Below, piece after piece: positions 7,455 to 15,198 of a DNA stretch of 36,264 nt. Positions within the stretch are counted from its first letter, which is position 1, and each line of letters begins with the position of its first letter. The notes under the pieces are model-generated. The model was given only the letters and a program-made list of their open reading frames with translations, had not been told where the DNA came from and made no database searches. The position numbers were made by a program, and so were the translations under genes. This DNA is from Peptoniphilus_B koenoeneniae (GTDB lineage Bacteria; Bacillota; Clostridia; Tissierellales; Peptoniphilaceae): contig NZ_JAUSTN010000010.1 of NCBI RefSeq assembly GCF_030812875.1, positions 1 to 36,264 on the forward strand. Reading direction: 5' to 3'.

Positions 7455-7488
7455 ATTTTAGGAGAAAAAAATAAGGAAATTATAAGGA
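7455..7488 (-). promoter_or_regulatory. Candidate regulated promoter with direct-repeat operator
   Basis: The minus strand has TCCTTAT twice (7488-7482 and 7477-7471), starts 11 bases apart, followed by a -10 like TAAAAT (7460-7455). The repeats cover the -35 position, where no consensus hexamer is found. OmpR-family regulators typically bind direct repeats spaced by one helical turn at this place in activated promoters. The remaining intergenic DNA up to 7625 shows nothing else I can name. Confidence 0.5.
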
Positions 7489-7625
7489 TTTAAAAATTTC
7501 CATAGTAGGTAGTAAGTGAGCCTTTTATTTTTCGACATATGATCATCATATAAACTATATAGTAAACGTATCACTTTTAATCTTCTCATAATAGCTTACT
7601 AATATACCTATTTTTTTCTAAACCT

Positions 7626-9407
7626 TTAAATTCTCCTGTTTTTCTGCTCTCGTCTTGCCTTATACCTTTCCTCATACTCCTGTTGTTTTCCATTTGCTTT
7701 ACGCTTTAGATAATTTTGATGAAGTCTGTCCCTTCTCTCATTAATTTTTCGTTCTTCTTCCTCAAGTTTTGATCTTTCTTCTTCGCTTAATTCTTCTTTT
7801 GGAACTTCATAATTCCCTATGAAGTTAAAATATATTTCTATCTTTTGTTTTGATGTTTGACTGCCTTTTCTATCCCTTTCATGAATGATGATCTTCTCTA
7901 CAAACTCATTTATCATTGAGTTTGTGAGTTCATCAAAGTTTTCATAACGACTAATAAGGGATATGAATTTTCTTACCTTATCTGTTTCATTCTCATATCT
8001 TGATATTTCAAGCTCTAAGTCTTCAATCTCTTTACTTAGGGCTCTTTGCTCTGTTTCGTATTGGCTATTAAGTATCTCATATCTACTACTTGGTATTTTT
8101 TCTAGTATCATATCCTCGTAAATACGGCACATAAGCCTTTCTAACTCTTGTATCCTCGACTTATTATTAATTAGCCTTACTCTTTGTTTTTCTATCTCTA
8201 CTTTTTCCTTTTCTTCCATTTCATTTTGAATGGAACGGGTAAAGGCTTCATTATCTTCATTAAGATAATTTTTTATATCTTTTAATGTTTCTTGGATAAG
8301 GTTTAAGACTACTTCTGCTTTTATCCTGTGAGCTGATGGACATAGCGTTCCGCAAGGCACTTTCTTATAATTACTGCAAACATAATAAGGGATATTCTTA
8401 TAGTTATTTGTCCTATGAACATACATCTTGCTTCCACAATCTGCACAATACATCAGTCCTGTTAGTGGGTGATATTCGCCCCAACCATCAGGATACCTTT
8501 TTACATTTCCTCTTATCCTTTGCACATTATCAAAGGTTTCTTGGTCTATGATTGCTTCGTGAGTATTTTCAAAGATGAGCCATTTATCTTCGGATACATA
8601 TTTACTTTTCTTATCCTTGAAATGCTTTCTTGTTTTAAAGTTAACTGTATGCCCTAAGTATTCTTTTTTCTTTAAAATACTGGCAATTGTGGAACTACAC
8701 CAACGATAAGGATATTCAAAGTTTTTGCTTTGATGTAATCCATATCCCATTTTTTGCTGATGATAAGCAGGTATATCTATCTTATCTGCTTCCAGTATCT
8801 TTGCTATTTTATATGGTCCTGCTCCGTCCATTGTGAGATTAAATATTCGTCTTACTATCTCGGCTGCTTTTTCATCTACAACCCACTTATCTTTGTCTTT
8901 TTTATCTTTGATGTAGCCATAAGGTGGTGTGCTTGCCGTATGCTTTCCGCTTTCTCCTTTTGATCTGAATGTAGATTGTATTTTTCTTGAAGTATCTCTT
9001 GCATACCATTCATTCATAATATTTCTAAAAGGGGTAAAATCATCTTCTCTGTAAAAGCTGTCTACATTGTCATTGATAGCAATCAGTCTTACGCCCTTTT
9101 GTCTTAATATCTCCATACATTGACCGACTTTGAGATAATCTCTGCCGAGTCTACTCATATCCTTTACGATGATACAACCGATATTTCCAGTATTTACTCC
9201 ATTCATCATTTCCATAAAGCCTGGTCTATCAAACTGTGTCCCGCTTATTCCGTCATCTGTAAAATGGATGATGTTGGTTAAATTATTCTTACTTGCATAT
9301 TCTTCAAGTATTTTCTTTTGATTAACGATTGAGTTACTTTCTCCTTCAAGTTCATCATCTCGACTTAATCTCTCATAGAGTGCTGTTATCTTTTCAAAAT
9401 TCCTCAC
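7626..9407 (-). CDS. Large serine recombinase (TnpX/TndX type)
   Basis: 593 residues, GTG start behind GGAGG. The N-terminal resolvase domain has the catalytic serine in YERLSRDDE (Ser15) and the arginine-bearing motif VKDMSRLGRDYLKVG; the recombinase domain follows (GYGL..PYRW..ILKKKEYLG), then a zinc ribbon with Cys pairs (CADCGSK, then CSNYKK and CGTLCPS), then a long coiled-coil region rich in E/K/R (about residues 395-480). This is the arrangement of large serine integrases of Tn5397/Tn4451-type elements, which insert and excise circular intermediates with GA crossover sites. It lies about 100 bases from the break in virD4, as expected for a gene at the element's end. Confidence 0.92.
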   Translation of the reverse strand: MRNFEKITALYERLSRDDELEGESNSIVNQKKILEEYASKNNLTNIIHFTDDGISGTQFDRPGFMEMMNGVNTGNIGCIIVKDMSRLGRDYLKVGQCMEILRQKGVRLIAINDNVDSFYREDDFTPFRNIMNEWYARDTSRKIQSTFRSKGESGKHTASTPPYGYIKDKKDKDKWVVDEKAAEIVRRIFNLTMDGAGPYKIAKILEADKIDIPAYHQQKMGYGLHQSKNFEYPYRWCSSTIASILKKKEYLGHTVNFKTRKHFKDKKSKYVSEDKWLIFENTHEAIIDQETFDNVQRIRGNVKRYPDGWGEYHPLTGLMYCADCGSKMYVHRTNNYKNIPYYVCSNYKKVPCGTLCPSAHRIKAEVVLNLIQETLKDIKNYLNEDNEAFTRSIQNEMEEKEKVEIEKQRVRLINNKSRIQELERLMCRIYEDMILEKIPSSRYEILNSQYETEQRALSKEIEDLELEISRYENETDKVRKFISLISRYENFDELTNSMINEFVEKIIIHERDRKGSQTSKQKIEIYFNFIGNYEVPKEELSEEERSKLEEEERKINERRDRLHQNYLKRKANGKQQEYEERYKARREQKNRRI

Positions 9408-9446
9408 TTTTTCCTCCTTCCTCTTAATTTCTTAAATAAAAAAGAA

Positions 9447-10490
9447 TTAAGAAGTACATATTTCACTAAAACAGTGATTAAGTGTTCTCCTTAATTCTAT
9501 TACTCCTGCTGCCAGTTTATATTTCTTATATTGCTTTACCGCAAAGTGCGTAGGCTCTTTCTTTTCCAATGCTTCAAATAGTCTATCAATGGGATTCATA
9601 TATGTTTCATCATCTTCCCTAACTTCTGAAGCATCTATCATATCCAGTAGTGTCGCAAAGTTCTTTTCTTCTCTTGGAGCTTCATAAAAAATATAACCTA
9701 TCAAAGCCGTATAGTAGAGTTTCTCGGCTTTCACCCAAAAATCTTCACCTGCTTTTTCACCCTCTCCCTTAGTGTTTGCAATAATTGTCTGCACTAATTT
9801 GAGGATGTCTTTTTCACTTTTGAGATAGGCAAAGGGATTGTACTTCATACTCTTTTTGAAGTTGATGGTATTTAAGATTTTTATCTCATAGCCATTATCT
9901 TCAAGCATCTTCCCACACTCAATGACTATTGTGCCTTTTGGATCTGTAACGCAATATGACGAGTGCATTTGCATTAGATTTGGCTTTACATAAAATCTCG
10001 TCTTTCCGGAGCCAGAACCACCAATAACAAGTACATTCTTATTTCTTGCATACTTTGGATTAGCAGGTCTTCCATTCATTGTTAATCGTTCAGTTTGGGT
10101 AAGCAAGATATTGTTTTGGAACTTTTCATCCATATATGGCTCTATATCTTTTCTCGTTCCCCATCGTGCTGATCCATACTCTTTCCCCTGTCTAAACTTT
10201 TTTGCGTTTTTGCCTTTGGTATAGACAATAAATTTAATTATAGCTGCCACTCCCACGCCCATTAAAATGTCAGAAGGATGAATACTTGGAATAAAGCTCA
10301 TGGTATTAAGCTCTAATATTCCTTGGAAGGTTTTGTCTATCACATCGCCACCAGTATAGGCTCTTACATGATGAGAAAAGATATTGCCAAAATAGAAAAA
10401 TGCAAGGTAGGGAATGTTCTGCTTTAGAAACTTTGCCTTATCTTGCACCTTAAATAAGCCTTTGATGTCTTTTAGTATCTTATCTATCAT
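9447..10490 (-). CDS. VirD4-like conjugative coupling protein, 3' part cut off by an insertion
   Basis: 347 residues, against about 600 for the family. It has two N-terminal membrane segments, the conserved GSARWGT region, Walker A GGSGSGKTR at about residues 157-165 and the VTDPKGT motif. Family resemblance ends at KYKLAAG (near residue 330); the last 18 codons (VIELRRTL...) are read from foreign DNA before a stop. The Walker B and C-terminal parts are therefore missing and the product should be inactive as a DNA pump of the type IV secretion system. Its start overlaps pcfB by ATGA. The remainder of the gene is expected on the far side of the nested element, outside the window. Confidence 0.82.
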   Translation of the reverse strand: MIDKILKDIKGLFKVQDKAKFLKQNIPYLAFFYFGNIFSHHVRAYTGGDVIDKTFQGILELNTMSFIPSIHPSDILMGVGVAAIIKFIVYTKGKNAKKFRQGKEYGSARWGTRKDIEPYMDEKFQNNILLTQTERLTMNGRPANPKYARNKNVLVIGGSGSGKTRFYVKPNLMQMHSSYCVTDPKGTIVIECGKMLEDNGYEIKILNTINFKKSMKYNPFAYLKSEKDILKLVQTIIANTKGEGEKAGEDFWVKAEKLYYTALIGYIFYEAPREEKNFATLLDMIDASEVREDDETYMNPIDRLFEALEKKEPTHFAVKQYKKYKLAAGVIELRRTLNHCFSEICTS

Positions 10491-10972
10491 AGGCTCTGCT
10501 CCTTTTGTTTATTCTTAACTTTATCTTTAGAAAGAGAGTTCTTTGCCATCTCCTTGAACTTCTCAATATTCTTGTGGATAGATTCTTTTCTTTCCGTTTT
10601 CTTTTCTGATTCCGAAAGAGCGTGTTTAAAGGCTTTATCCATGACTTTCATGTCTTTTGCCTGAAAGAATACGGAGTATTTACCGCTTTCCTTATCTTTC
10701 ATTACTGAAAACTTTACCCCATATCTGTTCAGCTCTTTTTTCAGTTCCTTCAGCTCTGCTTCTTCTACCGGAATTTCTTCAAGCTGTCCCTTTTTAACCA
10801 TATCTTTGAGCTTTACTTCATTTCCGTTAGCATTAACCAGCTTTTCCAGTCCTCCAAGTTTTTCAGCCTCTTTCATCAGTTTCTTTAATAAGTTCAGAAT
10901 TAGCTTTCCTGTTACTTTAGCAGCTTTCACTTCCATGTTAAGCGTTTTTCTTGCGATTTCTTCATTGATCAA
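10487..10972 (-). CDS. pcfB: PcfB family (DUF3801) conjugation protein
   Basis: 161 residues, basic and rich in K/E, with the typical start EEIARKTLNMEVKAAKVTGK and a central FQAKDMKVMDKAF motif of the DUF3801/PcfB family. In plasmid pCF10 PcfB is a relaxosome accessory protein that delivers the complex to the VirD4-type coupling protein PcfC, and here too it directly precedes virD4. Overlaps of 4 bases on both sides (ATGA) show translational coupling within the block. Confidence 0.8.
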   Translation of the reverse strand: MINEEIARKTLNMEVKAAKVTGKLILNLLKKLMKEAEKLGGLEKLVNANGNEVKLKDMVKKGQLEEIPVEEAELKELKKELNRYGVKFSVMKDKESGKYSVFFQAKDMKVMDKAFKHALSESEKKTERKESIHKNIEKFKEMAKNSLSKDKVKNKQKEQSL

Positions 10973-11820
10973 GTTCTCTCACCTCCAGTCAGTAATCTTT
11001 CTTTATTCCTCTTTAATTTTTCTTCCTGAATAACTTTCCTGTAATCTTCTCCAAGTACCATCACAGGAATACACATCTCAATAATTCTTGAGTAAATTCT
11101 TTGGTATTCCACACTCTCCGTACAGTTTTCAATTTGGCTGTATGAAAGATTTGTAGTAAAGATTGTCGGCTTATGCTTTAAGTACCTGTTATTCACAATG
11201 TTATATACCTGCTCTTTGGCATAGCTTGTATCTCTTTCAATTCCTAAATCATCTAAGATAAGAACGGAAGTATTTACAAGGGATTCGATATATGCGTTTT
11301 TATCAAGGTCAAATCCGCCTTTTTGCAGTTCGTTGATTATCTGTGCAAAGTTTCTAATCTTAACGCTTATCTGATACTGTTCAATCAGAGCATTGGCAAT
11401 AGAGCAGGCAAGATAGGTCTTTCCGCTACCCACCGAACCATAGAATAGGAGTCCGATATTTTCTTTTCTCATCAGCTCATAGTCTTTTACAAAATTCTTT
11501 GCGATGATAAGACTCTGATTTTCTTTTCCCTCATAGTTTTCAAAGGTATATGCCCATTGAATCATGGATGTGAAGCAGATACTTTTTAATCTCTCGATTT
11601 CAAGCTGCTTTTGTCTTTCTTTTTCTTTTGCTTCTCTATCTCTATCGCATTTACAAGCTGTCTTAAATATCATCTGCTTTCCGAAAAATTCTAATGCTTT
11701 TCCATCTTTTCTTTCATGGCACACTTTACAGTAGGCGTGTCCGTCTTTGATGTATTCTTTTTCAGGATTGAAGCTGTATTCCACATCTTCTATCATCACT
11801 TTTTCTAATTCTTTAATCAT
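10969..11820 (-). CDS. DnaC-like ATPase, helicase loader of the ICE
   Basis: 283 residues. An N-terminal Cys-rich segment (CKVCHERK and CKCDRD, about residues 31-58) may bind zinc; the AAA+ domain follows with Walker A YGSVGSGKTYLA, Walker B VLILDDLGIE and a sensor region IFTTNLS. This is the IstB/DnaC family helicase loader found next to replication initiators in Tn1549-type elements, where it is thought to help autonomous replication of the excised circle. Both ends overlap neighbours by 4 bases. Confidence 0.88.
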   Translation of the reverse strand: MIKELEKVMIEDVEYSFNPEKEYIKDGHAYCKVCHERKDGKALEFFGKQMIFKTACKCDRDREAKEKERQKQLEIERLKSICFTSMIQWAYTFENYEGKENQSLIIAKNFVKDYELMRKENIGLLFYGSVGSGKTYLACSIANALIEQYQISVKIRNFAQIINELQKGGFDLDKNAYIESLVNTSVLILDDLGIERDTSYAKEQVYNIVNNRYLKHKPTIFTTNLSYSQIENCTESVEYQRIYSRIIEMCIPVMVLGEDYRKVIQEEKLKRNKERLLTGGERT

Positions 11821-12587
11821 AAATGTACTCCCTTGTTATATTCCTCCCATGTAGGGATATTGGTTTTTTTCTTACTTCCCTGATCTTTATAAAACCAAGA
11901 AAGGATTGTTGCTTTATGGTCTTTATATGTTTTTCCGGTACTTTGAAGATAGGTTGATAATCTCTCAATGTAGTTATCAAGCTCTCCTGCCATTATTATT
12001 TGTAATTCACCTATATCTTCGTCCTTTAAAAAGACATTTTGAAATGTTCCAAGTCCGTTTTCCCCAAAACTATATTCTCTCTTACTATACTTACTCTTAT
12101 TATTCTCTATATAGTTAGAGTCAACATTTTGAACTTCCTGAAGTTCATTTTCTTTACTTCTGAGGTTAAAATCTTTTACTTCTGAAGTTAAGTTTTTTGA
12201 CTTCTGAAAGTCATTTTCTTTTACCGCTATTATGCTCATAAAATCTTTAACATAAATGACATTCGGCTTACCAAGTCCAAGCCTTACTCTTTCAATCAGT
12301 CCTATTCCTTTTTTGCTGTCTAACTCGTCCAATGTTTTTATAGCTGTCGGCTTTGAGATATTTCTTCTTCTCATAATTTCTTCAACAGTAAAATAGATAA
12401 ATACTCTGCCTTCCTTGTCCACCCAGTTATTCTTAAAGGACATTCCTGTGCGTTTCAAAAGCATGGAGTATAGGATGATTGCTTCAGCAGACAGTCCCTT
12501 AAATTCTTCTCCGTCTACTAATATTTCAGGCACTTTCAGAAAGTTAAATCTTTCCGCTTCTCTGTTATAGAAATAGTCAAAGTCCAT
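11817..12587 (-). CDS. Replication initiator protein A (RepA_N domain)
   Basis: 256 residues. The first 120 match the RepA_N fold pattern: FNFLKVPEILV, LSAEAIILYSMLLKRTGMS, then a winged helix with TVEEIMRRRNISKPTAIKTLDEL. The C-terminal part is divergent and includes a possible terminal helicase-interaction domain. RepA_N initiators start theta replication in low-GC Gram-positive plasmids and ICEs. A very strong ribosome binding site (GGGAGGTGAT) precedes the ATG, and a terminator hairpin stands about 35 bases before it. Confidence 0.82.
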   Translation of the reverse strand: MDFDYFYNREAERFNFLKVPEILVDGEEFKGLSAEAIILYSMLLKRTGMSFKNNWVDKEGRVFIYFTVEEIMRRRNISKPTAIKTLDELDSKKGIGLIERVRLGLGKPNVIYVKDFMSIIAVKENDFQKSKNLTSEVKDFNLRSKENELQEVQNVDSNYIENNKSKYSKREYSFGENGLGTFQNVFLKDEDIGELQIIMAGELDNYIERLSTYLQSTGKTYKDHKATILSWFYKDQGSKKKTNIPTWEEYNKGVHL

Positions 12588-12621
12588 GCAGGATCACCTC
12601 CCTTCTTAAAAATTTACAAAG

Positions 12622-12651
12622 AAAAAGACGATAGTTTTTTCTTCTATCGCC
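12622..12651 (-). terminator. Rho-independent terminator, GACGATAG/CTATCGCC type, before the replication block
   Basis: Minus strand GGCGATAG-(9)-CTATCGTC stem followed by five T. It separates the two small genes at the element end from the replication/transfer block, yet leaves only about 35 bases before the RepA start codon, too little for a separate promoter after it. Same stem as at 722-755. Confidence 0.65.
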
Positions 12652-12677
12652 TTTGGTAACCATTTTTATGAAATTTT

Positions 12678-12962
12678 TTAGATTGATTTTATTGCTTCAT
12701 TGATACCTTGCAAAAAAGCTATAACTGTTGCTCCAACCATTGGTATTCCATATGGACTAACCAAGAATCCAATAATCAATGCTTCTATTCCGATGGTAAC
12801 TTCTTTTTGCAGAAAAGATGCAATTGCTCCAAAAATGCAAAACATCATCAGCAAATATAGTAGGGCTGTTCCGATACCAAGTAAAAATGTTAGAAATGCT
12901 GTGAGGATACTTAATGCCAAGCTAATTGGAAACAAGATTATTTTTATTATCCAGCTAATCAT
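12678..12962 (-). CDS. Small ICE membrane protein (possibly CD1845-like)
   Basis: 94 residues, almost entirely hydrophobic, with three to four membrane segments (about residues 3-27, 31-50, 60-75 and 77-88). Similar short membrane proteins lie at the start of the replication block in Tn1549-type elements; function unknown. GTGAGGAA precedes the ATG, three bases after the previous gene's stop, so the two are probably co-translated. Confidence 0.5.
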   Translation of the reverse strand: MISWIIKIILFPISLALSILTAFLTFLLGIGTALLYLLMMFCIFGAIASFLQKEVTIGIEALIIGFLVSPYGIPMVGATVIAFLQGINEAIKSI

Positions 12963-12965
12963 TTC

Positions 12966-13154
12966 TTATTCCTCACTTTCCAGTTCATTCTTTGTATCTC
13001 CACACACCATATCAATGCAAACATAAACATCAATATAATTTTTTAGGACTTTTTTTCTTCCTCCATCGCCATCTTCATTAAAGACATAATGCTTGTAAAA
13101 CTGCTTAAAATGCAGGATTTTCACGATTTCACTCTTTGTATCAACGCTATGCAC
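12966..13154 (-). CDS. Small protein whose frame opens at the rlmD junction
   Basis: 62 residues with GTG as first codon (HSVDTKSEIVKIL...), in a different frame from rlmD and overlapping its last 34 bases. The protein is charged and acidic at the C-terminus, and has no recognised motif. No ribosome binding site is evident before the GTG, because that DNA is the conserved rlmD coding sequence. Its end is spaced as in an operon with the next gene. It may be a real small gene with its start farther inside (no ATG is available) or a frame that is longer in the excised circle. Confidence 0.4.
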   Translation of the reverse strand: MHSVDTKSEIVKILHFKQFYKHYVFNEDGDGGRKKVLKNYIDVYVCIDMVCGDTKNELESEE

Positions 13155-14383
13155 TCCACATGACTTGAGTGGGCAAACATGTCTATGGGCATTACTTTTT
13201 CTACTTTATATTTTTCTTTTAATATTTTTAAATCTCTTGCTTGGGTTGATGGGTTACATGATATATAGCTTATTTTTTCTGGTTCAAGTTTTAAGAGCCT
13301 TTCTAAGACTGTTTTTTCTACTCCGCTTCTTGGCGGGTCAAGTATGACTTTGTTATAGACTTTTTCTTCTGTTATTTTGTCTATTATGTTTTCTACTTTT
13401 CCTGATATGAATCTTGCGTTTTTTATTTGATTTTCTTCGGCGTTTTTTCTTGCGTCTTCTACTGCTTCTTCTACTTGTTCTACTCCTAATACTTCTTCTA
13501 CTTTGTCTGCAAGGCTTAGACTTATGGTTCCTATGCCTGAATATAGGTCAAGGACTTTATCTTTTTTTTCTAAGTTGAGATTTTCGATTGCTTTTTTATA
13601 CAAGTTCTCTACTTGTCTTGGATTTACTTGAAAAAAGCTTTGGGGTGAAAGCTGATATTTTATGTTAAATATTTTGTCTTCCAGACTTTTTTGTCCATAT
13701 ATGTGTTTGAATTTTTGTCCGTAGTGATATTTTAATGATTTGTTTATGTTTTCATAAATGCTTACCACGTTTAATTCCAAGAGTTCATTTATTATATTGT
13801 TGAGTTTTTTTATGGGACTATCTGCTACCATTATGACCATTGCTTGGTTTTTGTAGTTTGTTCTTATGCCCAGGGTTTTTATGTTTGTAGTTTTTGCAAA
13901 TTTTTGGAAAATTTTGAGTATGTCGTTTCCTATTTCTTTTTGTATTATGCATTTTTTTATTTCTACTATTTTTTTTGTTTTTCCTGAGTAGAGTCCGATT
14001 TTCCCATCTTCTATTTTAAATTGCATGTTGTTTCTGTAGTGAAGGTTGTCTTCCATGCCCAATATTTCTTCTATTTCCGTCTCTATTTTCCCTATTCTTA
14101 AGAGATTATTTCTTACTTTTTCTCTTTTCCATTCAAGTTCTTTTTTATAGTCGGTTTCCATTAGAGGACATCCACCACATTCTTTGCTGTAGGGACAGGG
14201 ACTTTTTACACGAAAAATAGAGGGCTTTATTATTTTATTTATTTGCCCTCTTTTTATTTTTCCTGAGTTTATTATTTTATAGTCTACTAGGTCTTCTATG
14301 ACTCCTCCGTCTAAAAAAACTGGTTCTTCTTCTTTTACTAATCCAAAGCCCTTGTGGTCATAGTCAATTATTTTTCCTATCAA
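13121..14383 (-). CDS. rlmD: 23S rRNA (uracil-5-)-methyltransferase
   Basis: 420 residues, TTG start overlapping the end of cvfB. An iron-sulfur cluster motif CPYSKECGGC with a fourth Cys downstream (about residues 63-152), a SAM-binding loop VLDLYSGIGTISL and the catalytic SCNP motif (nucleophilic Cys in ISCNPSTQ) define the RumA/RlmCD family, which makes 5-methyluridine in 23S rRNA. An N-terminal TRAM-like domain is short. The C-terminal catalytic Glu lies in SHVEC, and the residues after it (IALIQRVKS) are probably encoded by the integrated element, leaving the enzyme intact. No terminator follows, so transcription can run into the element. Confidence 0.9.
   Translation of the reverse strand: MIGKIIDYDHKGFGLVKEEEPVFLDGGVIEDLVDYKIINSGKIKRGQINKIIKPSIFRVKSPCPYSKECGGCPLMETDYKKELEWKREKVRNNLLRIGKIETEIEEILGMEDNLHYRNNMQFKIEDGKIGLYSGKTKKIVEIKKCIIQKEIGNDILKIFQKFAKTTNIKTLGIRTNYKNQAMVIMVADSPIKKLNNIINELLELNVVSIYENINKSLKYHYGQKFKHIYGQKSLEDKIFNIKYQLSPQSFFQVNPRQVENLYKKAIENLNLEKKDKVLDLYSGIGTISLSLADKVEEVLGVEQVEEAVEDARKNAEENQIKNARFISGKVENIIDKITEEKVYNKVILDPPRSGVEKTVLERLLKLEPEKISYISCNPSTQARDLKILKEKYKVEKVMPIDMFAHSSHVECIALIQRVKS
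13154..13162. other. Probable ICE attachment-site core in rlmD
   Basis: Minus strand CATGTGGAG encodes His-Val-Glu of the conserved SHVEC motif. After it the rlmD frame continues with codons such as GCG and TCG that are rare in this AT-rich gene, suggesting that the element supplies the last codons. The exact crossover base cannot be read from one end alone. Confidence 0.4.
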
Positions 14384-15198
14384 TCTCTTAATACCACCTT
14401 TTCAGGATATAAGTCTACAAATTCATTTTTATAAAGATGTCCCAAGGCTCTTTTAAATGCGGATTTTGATAAGCCTGTGATTTTTTTTATTTCTTCTGAG
14501 TCTGACTTGTCTCCTAAGTTTAAAGTTCCGCCATTTTCTTTTATGAGTTTTAATATTTCGTCTGCGTCTGCTCCTATTTGCTTATAGGCTTTTTCTCTTA
14601 TGGTAAGGGTAATTTTTTTATCTCTTAGTATTCTTTGTACCCTTGCTTCTATAGTGTCTCCTACCCTGTAGGCGCCCTTTAATTCTTCTTGAGGTATAAA
14701 CCCATCATATTTATTTTCTATGGCTACAAAAGCCCCTAGGCCTCTCTCAAGGGCATATATTGTTCCCTCTACCATGTCGTTTACTTTATAATGATCGTTT
14801 CTTAAAAGGTGTTCTCCAAGTTTCATTGTTATACATAGGCGGTCTCTGTCAACGTACATATAGAAAAGGTATTTTTCTCCTACTCTTATTCTACCCATTA
14901 CTTCTTTGTAAGGAAGAAATATATCTTTTTCAAGTCCCATGTCTGCAAAATATCCTACTTTTGATTTTGCAACTATTTCCAGTTCTTTTATCTGACCTAC
15001 TTCTATTTTTGTTTGTCTTTTTGTTGCTATAAGTCTGTCTTTTGAGTCTTTGTAAATAAATACATTTACTTGATCATTTTCTTTTAAATCTTCTGTTTCT
15101 TTTTTAGGCAGCAATACTTCTTCTTGTCCGTCGCTTAAGTAGGCTCCCTGTTCTTTTATTCTTGTTACTTTTAAGTTTTGTCTTTGACCTAATTTCAT
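14380..15198 (-). CDS. cvfB: CvfB-like S1 RNA-binding protein
   Basis: 272 residues. It opens with GQRQNLKVTRIKEQGAYLSD and carries S1-type segments (VEGTIYALERGLGAFVAIENKYDGFIP at about residues 143-170) with a C-terminal winged-helix (TGLSKSAFKRALGHLYK), the domain order of Staphylococcus CvfB (conserved virulence factor B). CvfB affects RNA stability and expression of exported factors there; the role here is unproven. Overlaps both neighbours by 4 bases (ATGA/TTGA), so the three genes are one operon. Confidence 0.82.
   Translation of the reverse strand: MKLGQRQNLKVTRIKEQGAYLSDGQEEVLLPKKETEDLKENDQVNVFIYKDSKDRLIATKRQTKIEVGQIKELEIVAKSKVGYFADMGLEKDIFLPYKEVMGRIRVGEKYLFYMYVDRDRLCITMKLGEHLLRNDHYKVNDMVEGTIYALERGLGAFVAIENKYDGFIPQEELKGAYRVGDTIEARVQRILRDKKITLTIREKAYKQIGADADEILKLIKENGGTLNLGDKSDSEEIKKITGLSKSAFKRALGHLYKNEFVDLYPEKVVLRD

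Larger units (their letters stand above)
1..9505. mobile_element. Putative mobilizable element carrying lantibiotic-protection cargo, inserted in virD4
   Basis: The right boundary is inferred from virD4, whose coding sequence stops matching its family after the residues KYKLAAG, at a GA dinucleotide near 9504-9505. Immediately beyond lies a large serine recombinase gene; TnpX/TndX-type recombinases are known to cross over at GA dinucleotides. The body holds an ABC transporter, a two-component system, several small genes, a DUF3847 gene and an oriT-like site. The left end, the rest of virD4 and a relaxase gene are not in the window, so start 1 is only the window edge. The extent is inference; the interrupted coupling-protein gene is directly visible. 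Confidence 0.65.
9504..13162. mobile_element. End portion of a Tn1549-like integrative conjugative element at the rlmD 3' end
   Basis: Six minus-strand genes (two small frames, replication initiator, DnaC-like, PcfB, VirD4) are packed with 4-bp overlaps or short gaps in the order known from Tn1549-type elements. The block starts against the last codons of rlmD, whose 3' end is an established ICE integration site in Firmicutes. Its own integrase and remaining transfer genes would lie beyond the nested element, outside the window. Boundary 13162 is the likely attachment core and is inferred. Confidence 0.65.

Noticed and set aside
11906..12118. Plus-strand frame opposite the replication initiator gene
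   Set aside because: Lies fully inside a well-supported gene on the other strand and has no ribosome binding site or recognisable product.
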